Origin: Pseudomonas khavaziana | GTDB taxonomy: Bacteria; Pseudomonadota; Gammaproteobacteria; Pseudomonadales; Pseudomonadaceae | Assembly: GCF_019145205.1 (NCBI RefSeq) | Contig: NZ_JAHSTT010000002.1 | Location: 1-64,000 of the forward strand | DNA length: 64,000 bases | Direction: 5' to 3' | In this document: one piece after another, positions 35,037-43,635 of the stretch | How positions within the stretch are numbered: the first letter of the stretch is position 1 | Layout of the letters: the number at the start of each line of letters is the position of its first letter | Made by a program: the position numbers and the translations under genes | The notes under the pieces: generated by a model | Seen by the model: the letters and a program-made list of their open reading frames with translations, nothing else | The model's database searches: none | Told to the model about the DNA's origin: nothing

Positions 35037-35672
35037 TTACTTGGCTGCCCGCTCTTTGGCGATCAGCTGGTCGGCGACATTGAGGGTCTGCTCAGGACCA
35101 CCGGTAGAGCCCAGGTCGAAACGGTACTTGCCGTTGACGATCAGGGTCGGAACGCCTTGCACGCCGTATTTCTGTGCAAGTTCCTTGGCCTGCTTGATCT
35201 GGCCCTGGATGGCGAAGGAGTTGAAAGTGGCCAGGAACTTGTCCTTGTCGACACCCTGGGTGGCGACGAAGTCAGCCATTTCGTCCGGCTTGGTCAGGCG
35301 CTTGCCCTGTTTCTGGATCGCTTCGAAGACGGCGTTGTGGACCTTGTGCTCCACGCCCATGGCTTCCAGGGTCAGGAACAGTTGACCGTGAGCGTCCCAC
35401 GGGCCACCGAACATGGCAGGGATACGACGGAAGTTAACGTCCTTGGGCAGCTTTTCAGCCCATGGGTTGATGGTCGGTTCAAAGGCATAGCAATGCGGGC
35501 AGCCGTACCAGAACAGCTCCACCACTTCGATCTTGCCTGGCACCGAAACCGGAACCGGGTTGCTCAGTTCGACGTAGGTTTTACCGGCTTCAAGCGGCAC
35601 GTCGGCAGCTTGTGCGGTCATGCCGAAGAGGCTGGCAGTGACGAGAGCGGCGCTGAGGATCAGATTACGCAT
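35037..35672 (-). CDS. dsbA: Periplasmic thiol:disulfide oxidoreductase DsbA
   Basis: This 211-residue protein has a signal peptide (about residues 1-22) and the redox motif Cys58-Pro-His-Cys61 in the context VELFWYGCPHCYAFEP. The cis-Pro loop is GVQGVPTLIVNGKY. It introduces disulfide bonds into exported proteins. It is the first gene of the dsbA-EEP-dgcH operon; a terminator separates it from cc4 upstream. Confidence 0.95.
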   Translation of the reverse strand: MRNLILSAALVTASLFGMTAQAADVPLEAGKTYVELSNPVPVSVPGKIEVVELFWYGCPHCYAFEPTINPWAEKLPKDVNFRRIPAMFGGPWDAHGQLFLTLEAMGVEHKVHNAVFEAIQKQGKRLTKPDEMADFVATQGVDKDKFLATFNSFAIQGQIKQAKELAQKYGVQGVPTLIVNGKYRFDLGSTGGPEQTLNVADQLIAKERAAK

Positions 35673-35767
35673 GCTTTACTCCTGGACAAATAAAGTCGCC
35701 TCACGCGACCTTTGTTGTGACAGGTCTACGCGGGCATGAGTTCGTTAGTGTAACGGCAGCGGCCACA

Positions 35768-35800
35768 AAAAAGGGCGGCCTGGGCCACCCTTTTTATGCT
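35768..35800 (-). terminator. Terminator of the cytochrome c genes
   Basis: AAAAAGGGCGGCC and GGCCACCCTTTTT form a near-perfect stem (one mismatch) about 45 bases after the cc4 stop. On the minus strand it ends with a long T run. The A run on the other side would also let it act in the opposite direction. Confidence 0.85.
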
Positions 35801-35840
35801 TGCATCGCGGGATTAATCGAGTGTTAACGTCGCGTGCATC

Positions 35841-36467
35841 TTAATGCAGGCCTTGGATATAACTGGAGACGGCTGCAATGTCTTCGTCACTCAGCTTGCG
35901 GGCGATGGTACGCATGATTGCCGCGTCGCCGTCGTTAGCTCGTCCAGCCTCTTCCTTACGGAAGTCGGTCAACTGTTTAGCGATATAGGTAGCGTGCTGA
36001 CCACTCAGATGCGGGAAGCCTGCAGAGGCTATGCCAGCGCCGTTCGGCGAGTGGCAACCTGTACAGGCCGGCAGGCCCTTTTCCAGATCGCCGCCACGGA
36101 ACAGCTTCTCTCCGCGGGCAACCAGTTTAGGATCAGCAGCTCCCACACTGCCTTTCTGGCTGGCAAAATACGCCGCGAGGTCCGCCAGGTCCTGATCGTT
36201 GAGGTTGGTCAGCAAACCGGTCATTTCCAGCACCGTGCGCTTGCCATCCTTGATGTCGTGCATCTGTTTGCTCAGGTAGCGTTCACCCTGGCCTGCCAGT
36301 TTGGGAAAGTTCGGCGCCGGGCTGTTGCCATCCGGCCCGTGGCAGGCACCACACACGGCGGCCTTCGCTTGACCGGCAGTGGCATCACCTTTGACGGGGC
36401 CCTCTGCAGCGACGGAAGCGCCTGTGATGCCCAAGGTCAACAGCAGACTCACGATCAGTTTGTTCAT
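35841..36467 (-). CDS. cc4: Dihaem cytochrome c4
   Basis: This 208-residue periplasmic protein has a signal peptide (about 20 residues) and two haem-binding sites, Cys39-GA-Cys42-His43 and Cys135-TG-Cys138-His139, in two similar class I domains. Methionines for axial ligation are present in each half. Cytochrome c4 passes electrons from the bc1 complex to oxidases. It is preceded by a broken cytochrome c5 gene. Confidence 0.95.
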   Translation of the reverse strand: MNKLIVSLLLTLGITGASVAAEGPVKGDATAGQAKAAVCGACHGPDGNSPAPNFPKLAGQGERYLSKQMHDIKDGKRTVLEMTGLLTNLNDQDLADLAAYFASQKGSVGAADPKLVARGEKLFRGGDLEKGLPACTGCHSPNGAGIASAGFPHLSGQHATYIAKQLTDFRKEEAGRANDGDAAIMRTIARKLSDEDIAAVSSYIQGLH

Positions 36468-36500
36468 CAGCTAATCCAACTACGGCTAAGGGTTTAAGAG

Positions 36501-36725
36501 TTATCTACCGGGTTTACTCACCATCAACTCAATGACGGCCTGGTAATCCTCAGTACTGCAGTCCATGCACAAACCACGCGGCGGCATTACCTTGAAACCC
36601 TGGGTCATGCGTGGCAAAAGCGTGACCACGCAAACTCGGTTGTACAGCGCTTCCGGATCCTGTGTAGCCTGAGCGCCATAAGCGGGTCCAGGACGCCAGA
36701 AGCGGCAACCATTGAGGCCATACAT
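36501..36725 (-). pseudogene. Remnant of a cytochrome c5-like gene lacking the haem motif
   Basis: The open frame (74 residues) begins with a sequence that is not a signal peptide, then reads TQDPEALYNRVCVV, the entry to a c5-type haem site. It then jumps directly to MTQGFKVMPPRGLCMDCSTE, the C-terminal part with the axial Met and the CMDC disulfide. The CxxCH haem motif and roughly 30 following residues are missing. A hydrophobic stretch (MASMVAASGVLDPLMA) is present in another frame just upstream, suggesting a frameshift at the signal peptide as well. Its position between cc4 and engB is where PAO1 carries an intact monohaem cytochrome. Confidence 0.75.
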
Positions 36726-36913
36726 CGACCTTTTCAGGGTTTGAGAGCGTTTTGCGTTCTAATGCGCAATAAAGGTCTTTCGCTCCCGTGAACTTCATCC
36801 TTCGCTGGGACAAAGCACACACAAAATCTGCGGCATTATATACTGGCGCTACTGAAACGGAAACGACACCGCTTGCCGCACCCTTTTTCGGCACCGCCCA
36901 CATCGGAAATCTC

Positions 36914-37555
36914 ATGCAACTCAAGAATCCCATCCTCGGCCTGTGCCAACAGTCCACGTTTATGCTCAGCGCCGCCAAAGTGGACCAATGCCCCGATGAC
37001 GAGGGCTTTGAAGTCGCCTTTGCCGGCCGTTCCAACGCCGGTAAGTCCAGCGCACTGAACACCCTGACCCACGCCAGCCTGGCACGCACCTCAAAAACCC
37101 CGGGCCGCACGCAACTGCTCAATTTCTTCAAGCTAGACGATGATCGGCGTCTGGTCGACCTGCCTGGCTACGGTTATGCAAAAGTGCCTATCCCGTTGAA
37201 GCTGCACTGGCAGCGTCACCTCGAGGCTTACCTGGGTGGCCGCGAGAGTTTGAAGGGCTTGATCCTGATGATGGACATCCGTCATCCAATGACCGATTTC
37301 GACCTGCTGATGCTCGATTGGGCTGTCGCCAGCGGCATGCCGATGCATATTCTGCTGACCAAGGCCGACAAGCTCACCTACGGCGCAGCCAAGAACACCT
37401 TGCTCAAAGTGCAGTCCGAAATCCGTAAGGGCTGGGGCGACGCGATCAGTATTCAACTGTTCTCAGCGCCAAAACGTATGGGCCTGGAAGAGGCTTACAC
37501 CGTATTGGCCGACTGGATGGAATTGGCGGACAAGGGCGCAGAAGTTACCGAGTAA
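36914..37555 (+). CDS. engB: Ribosome-biogenesis GTPase EngB (YihA/YsxC)
   Basis: This 213-residue GTPase has G1 GRSNAGKS (residues 38-45), G2 region [15 protein letters not shown]3 DLPGYGYA (83-90) and G4 TKAD. It assists assembly of the large ribosomal subunit. The in-frame ORF extends 126 bases further upstream, but ATG 36914 matches the family N-terminus ([20 protein letters not shown]) and has GGAAA upstream. It converges with polA, with the ErsA sRNA in between. Confidence 0.95.
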   Translation: MQLKNPILGLCQQSTFMLSAAKVDQCPDDEGFEVAFAGRSNAGKSSALNTLTHASLARTSKTPGRTQLLNFFKLDDDRRLVDLPGYGYAKVPIPLKLHWQRHLEAYLGGRESLKGLILMMDIRHPMTDFDLLMLDWAVASGMPMHILLTKADKLTYGAAKNTLLKVQSEIRKGWGDAISIQLFSAPKRMGLEEAYTVLADWMELADKGAEVTE

Positions 37556-37568
37556 CTTTCCTGCGGGC

Positions 37569-37698
37569 AAAAAAAACCCCGGACTTCGTATGGGGAGGGA
37601 AGTTCGGGGTCCAAGTTCCGGACCGCTAGGGCGGGGTCCAGATATCTGCCAACACTTAACACAACATAGGAGCATTGAAGGGCTTCACCACCCATTCA
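37569..37698 (-). ncRNA. ersA: ErsA-type (Spot 42-position) regulatory sRNA
   Basis: The minus strand between polA and engB carries a complete sRNA unit: an AlgU-type promoter (37704-37731), about 130 transcribed bases and a strong intrinsic terminator. The terminator arms are GAAGTTCGGGGT at 37599-37610 and ACCCCGGACTTC at 37576-37587, with an 8-base T run at 37569-37576. Position, strand, promoter type and length agree with ErsA of P. aeruginosa (about 132 nt), an envelope-stress sRNA affecting algC and oprD. The 5' end is estimated from the promoter. Confidence 0.88.
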
Positions 37699-37703
37699 GT
37701 AAC

Positions 37704-37731
37704 TCTGAGTCGCAATTCACAGGTTAAGTTC
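37704..37731 (-). promoter_or_regulatory. AlgU (sigma-22) type promoter of ersA
   Basis: On the minus strand GAACTT (37731-37726) is followed after exactly 17 bases by TCAGA (37708-37704). This agrees with the AlgU/RpoE consensus GAACTT-N16/17-TCTGA except for one base in the -10. Confidence 0.8.
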
Positions 37732-37823
37732 CGGCAGGCCCGAAAAACTATTGGAAATAACTGACGGCGATTTCCGATCTGAAGCGCTGCACCACCCCAC
37801 GCAGGGGTGGCGCAGCCGCAGGA

Positions 37824-40619
37824 TCAGTGCGCTTGGTCCCAGTTGTCGCCCACGCCCACATCCACCACCAACGGCACATCCAGCTGTGCTGCGCCGCTCA
37901 TATGTTCGCGGATCTTCTCGCCGACCTGCGCCACCAAGTCTTCGCGCACCTCAAGTACCAGTTCATCGTGCACCTGCAGGATCACCTTGGCATCCAGGCC
38001 CGACTCGGTCAGCCAATCATCCACCAACACCATGGCTTTCTTGATGATATCCGCCGCCGTCCCCTGCATCGGCGCGTTGATCGCTGTGCGTTCTGCCGCC
38101 GCGCGCTCCTGAGGCTTGTTGGAGTTGATATCCGGTAAGTACAGCCGGCGACCGAAGAACGTTTCTACATAACCCTGGTCGGCAGCCTGGGCACGAGTGC
38201 GCTCCATGTACTCGCGAACTCCGGGATAACGGGCAAAGTAGACATCGATATAAGCCTTGGCGGTCTTGGTATCGACACCAATATCCTTGCCGAGCTTCTG
38301 GGCGCCCATGCCATAGATCAGGCCAAAGTTAATGGCCTTGGCGCTACGGCGCTGATCAGATGTGACTTGGCCCAGCTCGACCTTGAACACCTCGGCCGCC
38401 GTGGCCGTGTGCACATCCAGATTATTGCGAAAGGCATTCATCAAGCCTTCGTCCTTGGACAGGTGCGCCATGATCCGCAGTTCGATCTGCGAATAGTCCG
38501 CCGCCAGCAGTTTGTAGCCCTTGGGCGCGACGAACGCCTGGCGAATCCGCCGTCCTTCGGCAGTGCGCACCGGGATGTTCTGCAAGTTCGGGTCACTGGA
38601 GGACAGCCGCCCGGTCGCCGCCACGGCCTGATGATAAGAGGTGTGGATGCGCCCGGTACGCGGGTTGATCTGCTCAGGCAGGCGGTCGGTGTAGGTGCTC
38701 TTGAGCTTGCTCATGCTGCGGTACTGCATCAGCACCTTGGGCAACAGGAAATCATCTTCAGCCAGCTTGGCCAGCACTTCCTCGGCGGTGGATGCCTGGC
38801 CCTTGCCGGTCTTCTTCAACACCGGCAAGCCCAGTTTTTCATAGAGGATCGCCCCAAGCTGCTTGGGTGAACCCAGGTTGAACGCTTCGCCGGCGATCTC
38901 GAAGGCCTGGCGCTCCAGCTCGACCATTTTGTTACCCAACTCAATGCTCTGGATGCCCAGCAGCTCCTTGTCTACCAAAGCGCCCTGGCGCTCGATACGT
39001 GCCAGAACCGGCACCAACGGCATCTCGATATCGGTCAGCACACTGGCCAGGCTCGGAATCGCGGCCAGCTTCGCGTGCAGTTCCTGATGCAGGCGCAAGG
39101 TCACATCGGCATCTTCGGCGGCGTAAGGGCCGGCCTGCTCGAGGGCAATCTGGTCGAAGGTCAGTTGCTTGGCACCCTTGCCGGCGATGTCCTGGAAGCT
39201 GACCGTGTCGTGGTCCAGATACTTCTTCGCCAGGCTGTCCATGTCGTGGCGGGTCGCCGTGGAGTTCAGCACGTAGGATTCGAGCATGGTGTCGAAGGCG
39301 ATACCACGCACAGTGATGCCCTGTGCAGGGTCGCCACCGATGGCGCAGTTGGCGAGGATGTTCATATCGAACTTGGCGTGCTGGCCAACCTTGAGTTTGG
39401 TCGGGTCTTCCAGCAGCGGTTTCAGGGCCAGCAGCACGGTGTCCCGGTCCAATTGATCCGGCGCGCCGATATAGGAATGGGTCAGCGGGATGTAGGCGGC
39501 TTCGTGGGGCCGCACAGCGAACGAGAGCCCGACCAATTGCGCCTGCTGGGCGTCGATACCGGTGGTTTCGGTGTCGAAGGCAAACAACGGCGCATCGTGG
39601 AGTTTCTTCAGCCATACGTCGAACGTGGCCTGGTCCAGGATGGTGGTGTAAACCGCCTCTACCGGTACCGATATAACAGCCTCAACCAGCGTTTCGGCGA
39701 CAGGCACAACCTCGCTCGCCGACTTGAGCTCCACGCGCTTGGCATCGCGCAGGATCTCTTCGTACCAGCTCTTGAACTCAAGCAGCGTGTACAGCTCCAG
39801 CAGCTTCTCGCGGTCTGGCTCGATCAGGTGCAGATCATCCAGGCCCACCTCCAGCGGCACATCGATCTTGATCGTCGCCAGCTGATAGGACAGGAACGCC
39901 ATTTCCTTGTGCTCTTGCAGCTTGGCCGGCAGGGTCTTGGCCCCGCGGATAGGCAGGGTCGGCACAATATCCAACTGCTCATAAAGCTCTTTGAGGCCGC
40001 CATTGACCCCCACCAGCAAGCCGGAAGCCGTCTTCGGGCCAATGCCCGGAACGCCTGGGATGTTGTCGGACGAATCTCCCATCAGCGCCAGATAGTCGAT
40101 GATCTGCTCCGGAGCGACGCCGAATTTCTCCTTTACGCCCTCAACATCCATCGAACTACCCGTCATGGTGTTGACCAAGGTAATGTGCCCGTCGACCAAC
40201 TGCGCCATGTCCTTGTCGCCGGTAGAAATCACCACCGGGCGGTCAGCGGCCGCGCTGCTGCGGGCCAGGGTGCCGATCACGTCATCGGCCTCGACGCCTT
40301 CGACGCACAGCAAAGGGAAGCCCAGGGCGATCACGCTCTGGTGCAGCGGCTCGATCTGCAGGCGCATGTCATCGGGCATGCTCGGGCGGTTGGCCTTGTA
40401 TTCGGCGAACATTTCATCGCGAAAGGTCCCGCCCTTGGCGTCAAAGACCACCGCGAAGGGGCTGTCCGGGTACTGCTTGCGCAGGCTTTTGAGCATGTTC
40501 AACACGCCCTTGACCGCACCGGTCGGCAGGCCTTTGGAGGTGGTCAGCGGTGGCAGCGCATGGAAGGCGCGGTACAGATAAGAAGAACCGTCCACCAGGA
40601 CGAGGGGCGATTGGCTCAT
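37824..40619 (-). CDS. polA: DNA polymerase I
   Basis: This 931-residue polymerase has three domains. The 5'-3' exonuclease spans about residues 1-290 (GDSSDNIPGVPGIGPKTA). The 3'-5' exonuclease spans about 320-510 and includes the intact FAFDTETTG, so proofreading is retained. The polymerase spans about 540-931, with motif A Asp708 in LLAADYSQIELR, motif B RRSAKAINFGLIYG and motif C Asp885 in VHDELVLEV. The start MSQSPLVLVDGSSYLYRAFH is the family N-terminus; a TTG four codons earlier is rejected. Confidence 0.97.
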   Translation of the reverse strand: MSQSPLVLVDGSSYLYRAFHALPPLTTSKGLPTGAVKGVLNMLKSLRKQYPDSPFAVVFDAKGGTFRDEMFAEYKANRPSMPDDMRLQIEPLHQSVIALGFPLLCVEGVEADDVIGTLARSSAAADRPVVISTGDKDMAQLVDGHITLVNTMTGSSMDVEGVKEKFGVAPEQIIDYLALMGDSSDNIPGVPGIGPKTASGLLVGVNGGLKELYEQLDIVPTLPIRGAKTLPAKLQEHKEMAFLSYQLATIKIDVPLEVGLDDLHLIEPDREKLLELYTLLEFKSWYEEILRDAKRVELKSASEVVPVAETLVEAVISVPVEAVYTTILDQATFDVWLKKLHDAPLFAFDTETTGIDAQQAQLVGLSFAVRPHEAAYIPLTHSYIGAPDQLDRDTVLLALKPLLEDPTKLKVGQHAKFDMNILANCAIGGDPAQGITVRGIAFDTMLESYVLNSTATRHDMDSLAKKYLDHDTVSFQDIAGKGAKQLTFDQIALEQAGPYAAEDADVTLRLHQELHAKLAAIPSLASVLTDIEMPLVPVLARIERQGALVDKELLGIQSIELGNKMVELERQAFEIAGEAFNLGSPKQLGAILYEKLGLPVLKKTGKGQASTAEEVLAKLAEDDFLLPKVLMQYRSMSKLKSTYTDRLPEQINPRTGRIHTSYHQAVAATGRLSSSDPNLQNIPVRTAEGRRIRQAFVAPKGYKLLAADYSQIELRIMAHLSKDEGLMNAFRNNLDVHTATAAEVFKVELGQVTSDQRRSAKAINFGLIYGMGAQKLGKDIGVDTKTAKAYIDVYFARYPGVREYMERTRAQAADQGYVETFFGRRLYLPDINSNKPQERAAAERTAINAPMQGTAADIIKKAMVLVDDWLTESGLDAKVILQVHDELVLEVREDLVAQVGEKIREHMSGAAQLDVPLVVDVGVGDNWDQAH

Positions 40620-40693
40620 GAGCAGGATCAACCTTTTCGGCGGGTCAGGCGCTAGAATAGCCGGACCAATGAAAACAAAGGGACAAGGTTATC

Positions 40694-40984
40694 ATGCGTA
40701 CATTCAATCGCCTGCTGTTGACCGGCTTGATTGCACTCGCTCCGATGGCTGCCATGGCGGCAGACAGTGCGCCTGGGGGTGATCCGGAAGTTACCATTCG
40801 CACGGAAGGCGACAAGACGATCCAGGAATACCGCCAGAACGGTTTCCTGTATGCGATCAAGGTCACGCCCAAAGGTGCACCGCCGTACTTCCTGGTGCGC
40901 GCTGACGGAACCGATGCGAACTTCATCCGTTCTGACCAGCCGGATATGCTGATCCCGTCATGGAAGATCTTCGAATGGAAATGA
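40694..40984 (+). CDS. DUF2782 small periplasmic protein
   Basis: This 96-residue protein has a signal peptide (cleavage near residue 22, AAMA-AD). The DUF2782 core is VTIRTEGDKTIQEYRQNGFLYAIKVTPKGAPPYFLV, with a C-terminal IPSWKIFEW. It diverges from polA and precedes thrB, the usual Pseudomonas order. Function unknown. The start has AAGG with a short spacing. Confidence 0.88.
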   Translation: MRTFNRLLLTGLIALAPMAAMAADSAPGGDPEVTIRTEGDKTIQEYRQNGFLYAIKVTPKGAPPYFLVRADGTDANFIRSDQPDMLIPSWKIFEWK

Positions 40985-41039
40985 TTTCTTAATTTTAACC
41001 GGCGCCGCCCACGGCCGCGCCCGTAACGGCAGTTTAACC

Positions 41040-41993
41040 ATGTCTGTGTTTACACCCCTGGCTCGGCCCGAGCTGGAAACATTTCTCGCACCCTACGGGC
41101 TCGGCCGCCTGCTTGATTTCCAGGGGATTGCCGCCGGCAGCGAAAACACCAATTTCTTCATCAGCCTGGAACAGGGCGAGTTTGTCCTGACCCTGGTTGA
41201 ACGCGGCCCGGTGGCGGAAATGCCGTTCTTCATCGAACTGCTTGACGTGCTTCACGATGCTGACCTGCCGGTGCCTTACGCTCTGCGCACCACCGATGGC
41301 ATCGCTTTGCGCGAGCTCAAGGGCAAACCGGCCTTGCTGCAACCGCGCCTGGCTGGCAAGCACATCAAGGATGCCAACGCCCAGCATTGCGTCCAGGTCG
41401 GCGAGCTGCTCGGCCACCTGCACCTGGCCACTCAGGGCGCAAAGGTGCTGGAGCGCAAGACCGACCGTGGGTTGGATTGGATGCTCAGTGAGGGCGCGCA
41501 GCTGATTTCGCACCTCAACGACGCACAACAGCGCTTGCTGCAGGACGCGTTGAGCGAGATCGAAGCTCACAAAGCCGACATCCTCGCCCTGCCACGGGCC
41601 AACGTGCACGCCGACCTGTTTCGCGACAATGCGATGTTTGAAGGCACGCACCTGACCGGCCTGATCGACTTCTATAACGCTTGCTCGGGGCCGATGCTCT
41701 ACGACGTCGCCATCGCCTTGAACGACTGGTGTTCGGATGCCGATGGCGTGCTTGACGGGCAACGTGCCCGGGCACTGTTGGGGGCCTACGCAGGACTGCG
41801 ACCGTTCACCGCGAAGGAGGCCGAGCTATGGCCGACCCTGCTGCGCGTGGCGTGCGTGCGCTTCTGGCTGTCACGACTGATCGCCGCCGAATCCTTTGCC
41901 GGGCAGGATGTTCTCATTCACGATCCCGCGGAGTTCGAACACCGCCTGGCGCAACGCCAGCAGGTCAGTGTCCACCTGCCGTTCGCGCTCTAA
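41040..41993 (+). CDS. thrB: Homoserine kinase (aminoglycoside-phosphotransferase fold)
   Basis: This 317-residue kinase phosphorylates homoserine for threonine synthesis. It is the ThrB type II found in Pseudomonas, of the APH/choline-kinase fold rather than the GHMP fold of E. coli. It shows GSENTNFFI (nucleotide loop), the catalytic ANVHADLFRDNAMF and LIDFYNACSGPMLYDVA (Mg-binding Asp). Length is typical. Confidence 0.93.
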   Translation: MSVFTPLARPELETFLAPYGLGRLLDFQGIAAGSENTNFFISLEQGEFVLTLVERGPVAEMPFFIELLDVLHDADLPVPYALRTTDGIALRELKGKPALLQPRLAGKHIKDANAQHCVQVGELLGHLHLATQGAKVLERKTDRGLDWMLSEGAQLISHLNDAQQRLLQDALSEIEAHKADILALPRANVHADLFRDNAMFEGTHLTGLIDFYNACSGPMLYDVAIALNDWCSDADGVLDGQRARALLGAYAGLRPFTAKEAELWPTLLRVACVRFWLSRLIAAESFAGQDVLIHDPAEFEHRLAQRQQVSVHLPFAL

Positions 41994-42012
41994 AGAAGAT
42001 CTGCTCGGTCAA

Positions 42013-42150
42013 AAATGTGGGAGGGGGGCGGTGCGACGATTCGACTTGCCCCCGATTGTGGTGGGTCAGCAACGGATATGTACTCGGTCTGATCCAACAT
42101 CCTGGTTGGCTGTCAGGCCGCCATCGGGAGCAAGCCCCCCTCCCACATTT
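42013..42150. repeat. REPIN with an interrupted left arm
   Basis: The right copy (42123-42150, ATCGGGAGCAAGCCCCCCTCCC...) is normal. The left copy starts normally (TGTGGGAGGGGG from 42016) but carries about 17 extra bases before CTTGCCCCCGAT resumes. It lies between the convergent thrB and znuA genes. Confidence 0.8.
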
Positions 42151-42164
42151 GGCCCCATTGAGGC

Positions 42165-43085
42165 TTACAACGACTCCAGGCACCCTGCCAAGTCGTTGCC
42201 TAGCTTCTCCAGCACCTGCTCATAACCCTGGGCGGTAGCCGGGGTATAGCCACCCAACGCATCCAGCTCCGCCAACTTCACTGGCAACCCGGCCACCAGC
42301 GTCTCGGCCAATCGCGGCCGCAACGGCGGCTCGCTGAACACGCAGGTCTTGCCCACCTCCTGCAAGCGCGTGCGCATCGCCGCTACATGCTGGGCGCCTG
42401 GCTGCACTTCGGCGGCCACGCTGAACACACCGGCGTGCTTGAGGCCGTAAGCCTCTTCGAAGTAGTCAAACGCCTCATGGAATACGAAGTAAGGCTTGCC
42501 ATCGACGCCCGCCAGTCGCTTTTTCAAGCGCGTATCCAACGCATCCAGGCGCTCACCGAAGGCTTTTGCGTTGCCCTGATAGCGCTCGGCATTCGCTGGA
42601 TCAGCCGCACTGAGATCGGCAGCCATGCGCGTGGCGATTACCCGCGCGTTCACCGTTGACAACCATAAATGCGCATCGACGCTGCCAGGGCGATGATCAT
42701 GGTCATGTTCGTCGGCATCGTCGGCGTGGGAGTGGCTATCTTCGCCGAAAATACGTAATTTCATCCCAGGCAGGTCCTGGACGGCTACGGTAGCGGTCGT
42801 ACGGCCTTTCAGCACGCGGGGCAGAAAGGTCTCCATATCCGGCCCGATCCAATACAACAGGTCCACCGACTGCACACGCCGTACATCGGATGGGCGCAAC
42901 GCGAAGTTATGCGGCGATGCCCCCGGCGGCAGCAATACCTCCGGAACAGCCACCCCGTCCTGCACAGCAGCGGCAATCAGTTGCAACGGTTTGATGCTCG
43001 TCAGCACCTTGACCTCGGCCTGGGCGGCACTGGCAACGAACAAACTGGTGACAAATACGACAAAAACGGCAAAAAGTCGGGACAC
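42165..43085 (-). CDS. znuA: Periplasmic zinc-binding protein ZnuA
   Basis: This 306-residue substrate-binding protein feeds the ZnuBC transporter. It has a signal peptide (about residues 1-23, ASAAQA-EV), the metal ligand His59 in GASPHNFALRPSD and a His/Asp-rich loop at 118-131 (HSHADDADEHDHDH). His139 lies in VDAHLWLS, and the C-terminal disulfide cysteines are present. The GTG at 43085 is chosen because the upstream extension would pass through the Zur box and is not a signal peptide. It is divergent from zur. Confidence 0.92.
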   Translation of the reverse strand: MSRLFAVFVVFVTSLFVASAAQAEVKVLTSIKPLQLIAAAVQDGVAVPEVLLPPGASPHNFALRPSDVRRVQSVDLLYWIGPDMETFLPRVLKGRTTATVAVQDLPGMKLRIFGEDSHSHADDADEHDHDHRPGSVDAHLWLSTVNARVIATRMAADLSAADPANAERYQGNAKAFGERLDALDTRLKKRLAGVDGKPYFVFHEAFDYFEEAYGLKHAGVFSVAAEVQPGAQHVAAMRTRLQEVGKTCVFSEPPLRPRLAETLVAGLPVKLAELDALGGYTPATAQGYEQVLEKLGNDLAGCLESL

Positions 43086-43112
43086 GATGACCACTCGATG
43101 GCGTAGGAACGG

Positions 43113-43125
43113 GTAACATAATAAC
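43113..43125. promoter_or_regulatory. Candidate Zur box shared by znuA and zur-znuCB
   Basis: GTAACATAATAAC matches 9 of the 12 fixed positions of the 13-base Zur consensus GTTATANTATAAC. It lies 27 bases from each of the two divergent starts, in the only space between znuA and zur, as expected for joint repression by zinc-loaded Zur. Confidence 0.65.
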
Positions 43126-43152
43126 GTCTCTATCAAATATCTGTCGCCGCTC

Positions 43153-43635
43153 ATGCCTAAAACACCGCTTGCCAGCCGTCCCCACGACCACTCTCACTGC
43201 GTGCACACTGCATTGTCGGAGGCCGATACCCTGTGCGCGCAGAAAGGCTTGCGCCTGACCGCCTTGCGTCGCCGGGTGCTTGAGCTGGTCTGGCAGAGCC
43301 ACAAGCCGCTGGGCGCATACGACATTCTCGGCGTACTCAGCGAGCAGGACGGCCGTCGCGCCGCGCCGCCTACCGTATACCGCGCGTTGGATTTCCTGCT
43401 GGAAAACGGCCTGGTGCATCGTATCGCTTCGCTCAACGCCTTTGTCGGCTGCAACCACCCGGAGCACGCGCATCAGGGTCAGTTCCTGATCTGCCGCGAA
43501 TGCCACGCCGCCATCGAGCTTGAACAAAAAAGCATCAGTGACGCCATTATCAAAAGTTCTGCCGAGGTCGGCTTCAAGGTCGAAGGGCAAACGGTCGAAG
43601 TGGTCGGCCTGTGCGCGGGCTGCCAGGGGGCTTGA
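43153..43635 (+). CDS. zur: Zinc uptake regulator Zur (Np20), Fur family
   Basis: This 160-residue Fur-family repressor has a winged helix with [25 protein letters not shown] and [18 protein letters not shown]. The [16 protein letters not shown] and GLCAGCQ segments hold the structural CxxC zinc sites. A His-rich N-terminus (HDHSHCVH) is also visible. It heads the zur-znuC-znuB operon, with a one-base overlap to znuC, so zinc status controls both repressor and importer. Confidence 0.94.
   Translation: MPKTPLASRPHDHSHCVHTALSEADTLCAQKGLRLTALRRRVLELVWQSHKPLGAYDILGVLSEQDGRRAAPPTVYRALDFLLENGLVHRIASLNAFVGCNHPEHAHQGQFLICRECHAAIELEQKSISDAIIKSSAEVGFKVEGQTVEVVGLCAGCQGA

Noticed and set aside
36788..36913. 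Upstream in-frame extension of engB
   Set aside because: Not conserved in character with EngB, and the ATG at 36914 fits the family N-terminus.
37561..37620. Terminator of engB on the plus strand
   Set aside because: The hairpin is followed by T's only on the minus strand, where it ends the ErsA transcript; on the plus strand it has no T run after it.
39075..40655. 526-codon plus-strand ORF antisense to polA
   Set aside because: Low-complexity Gln/His/Arg/Val composition typical of antisense shadows; polA is certain.
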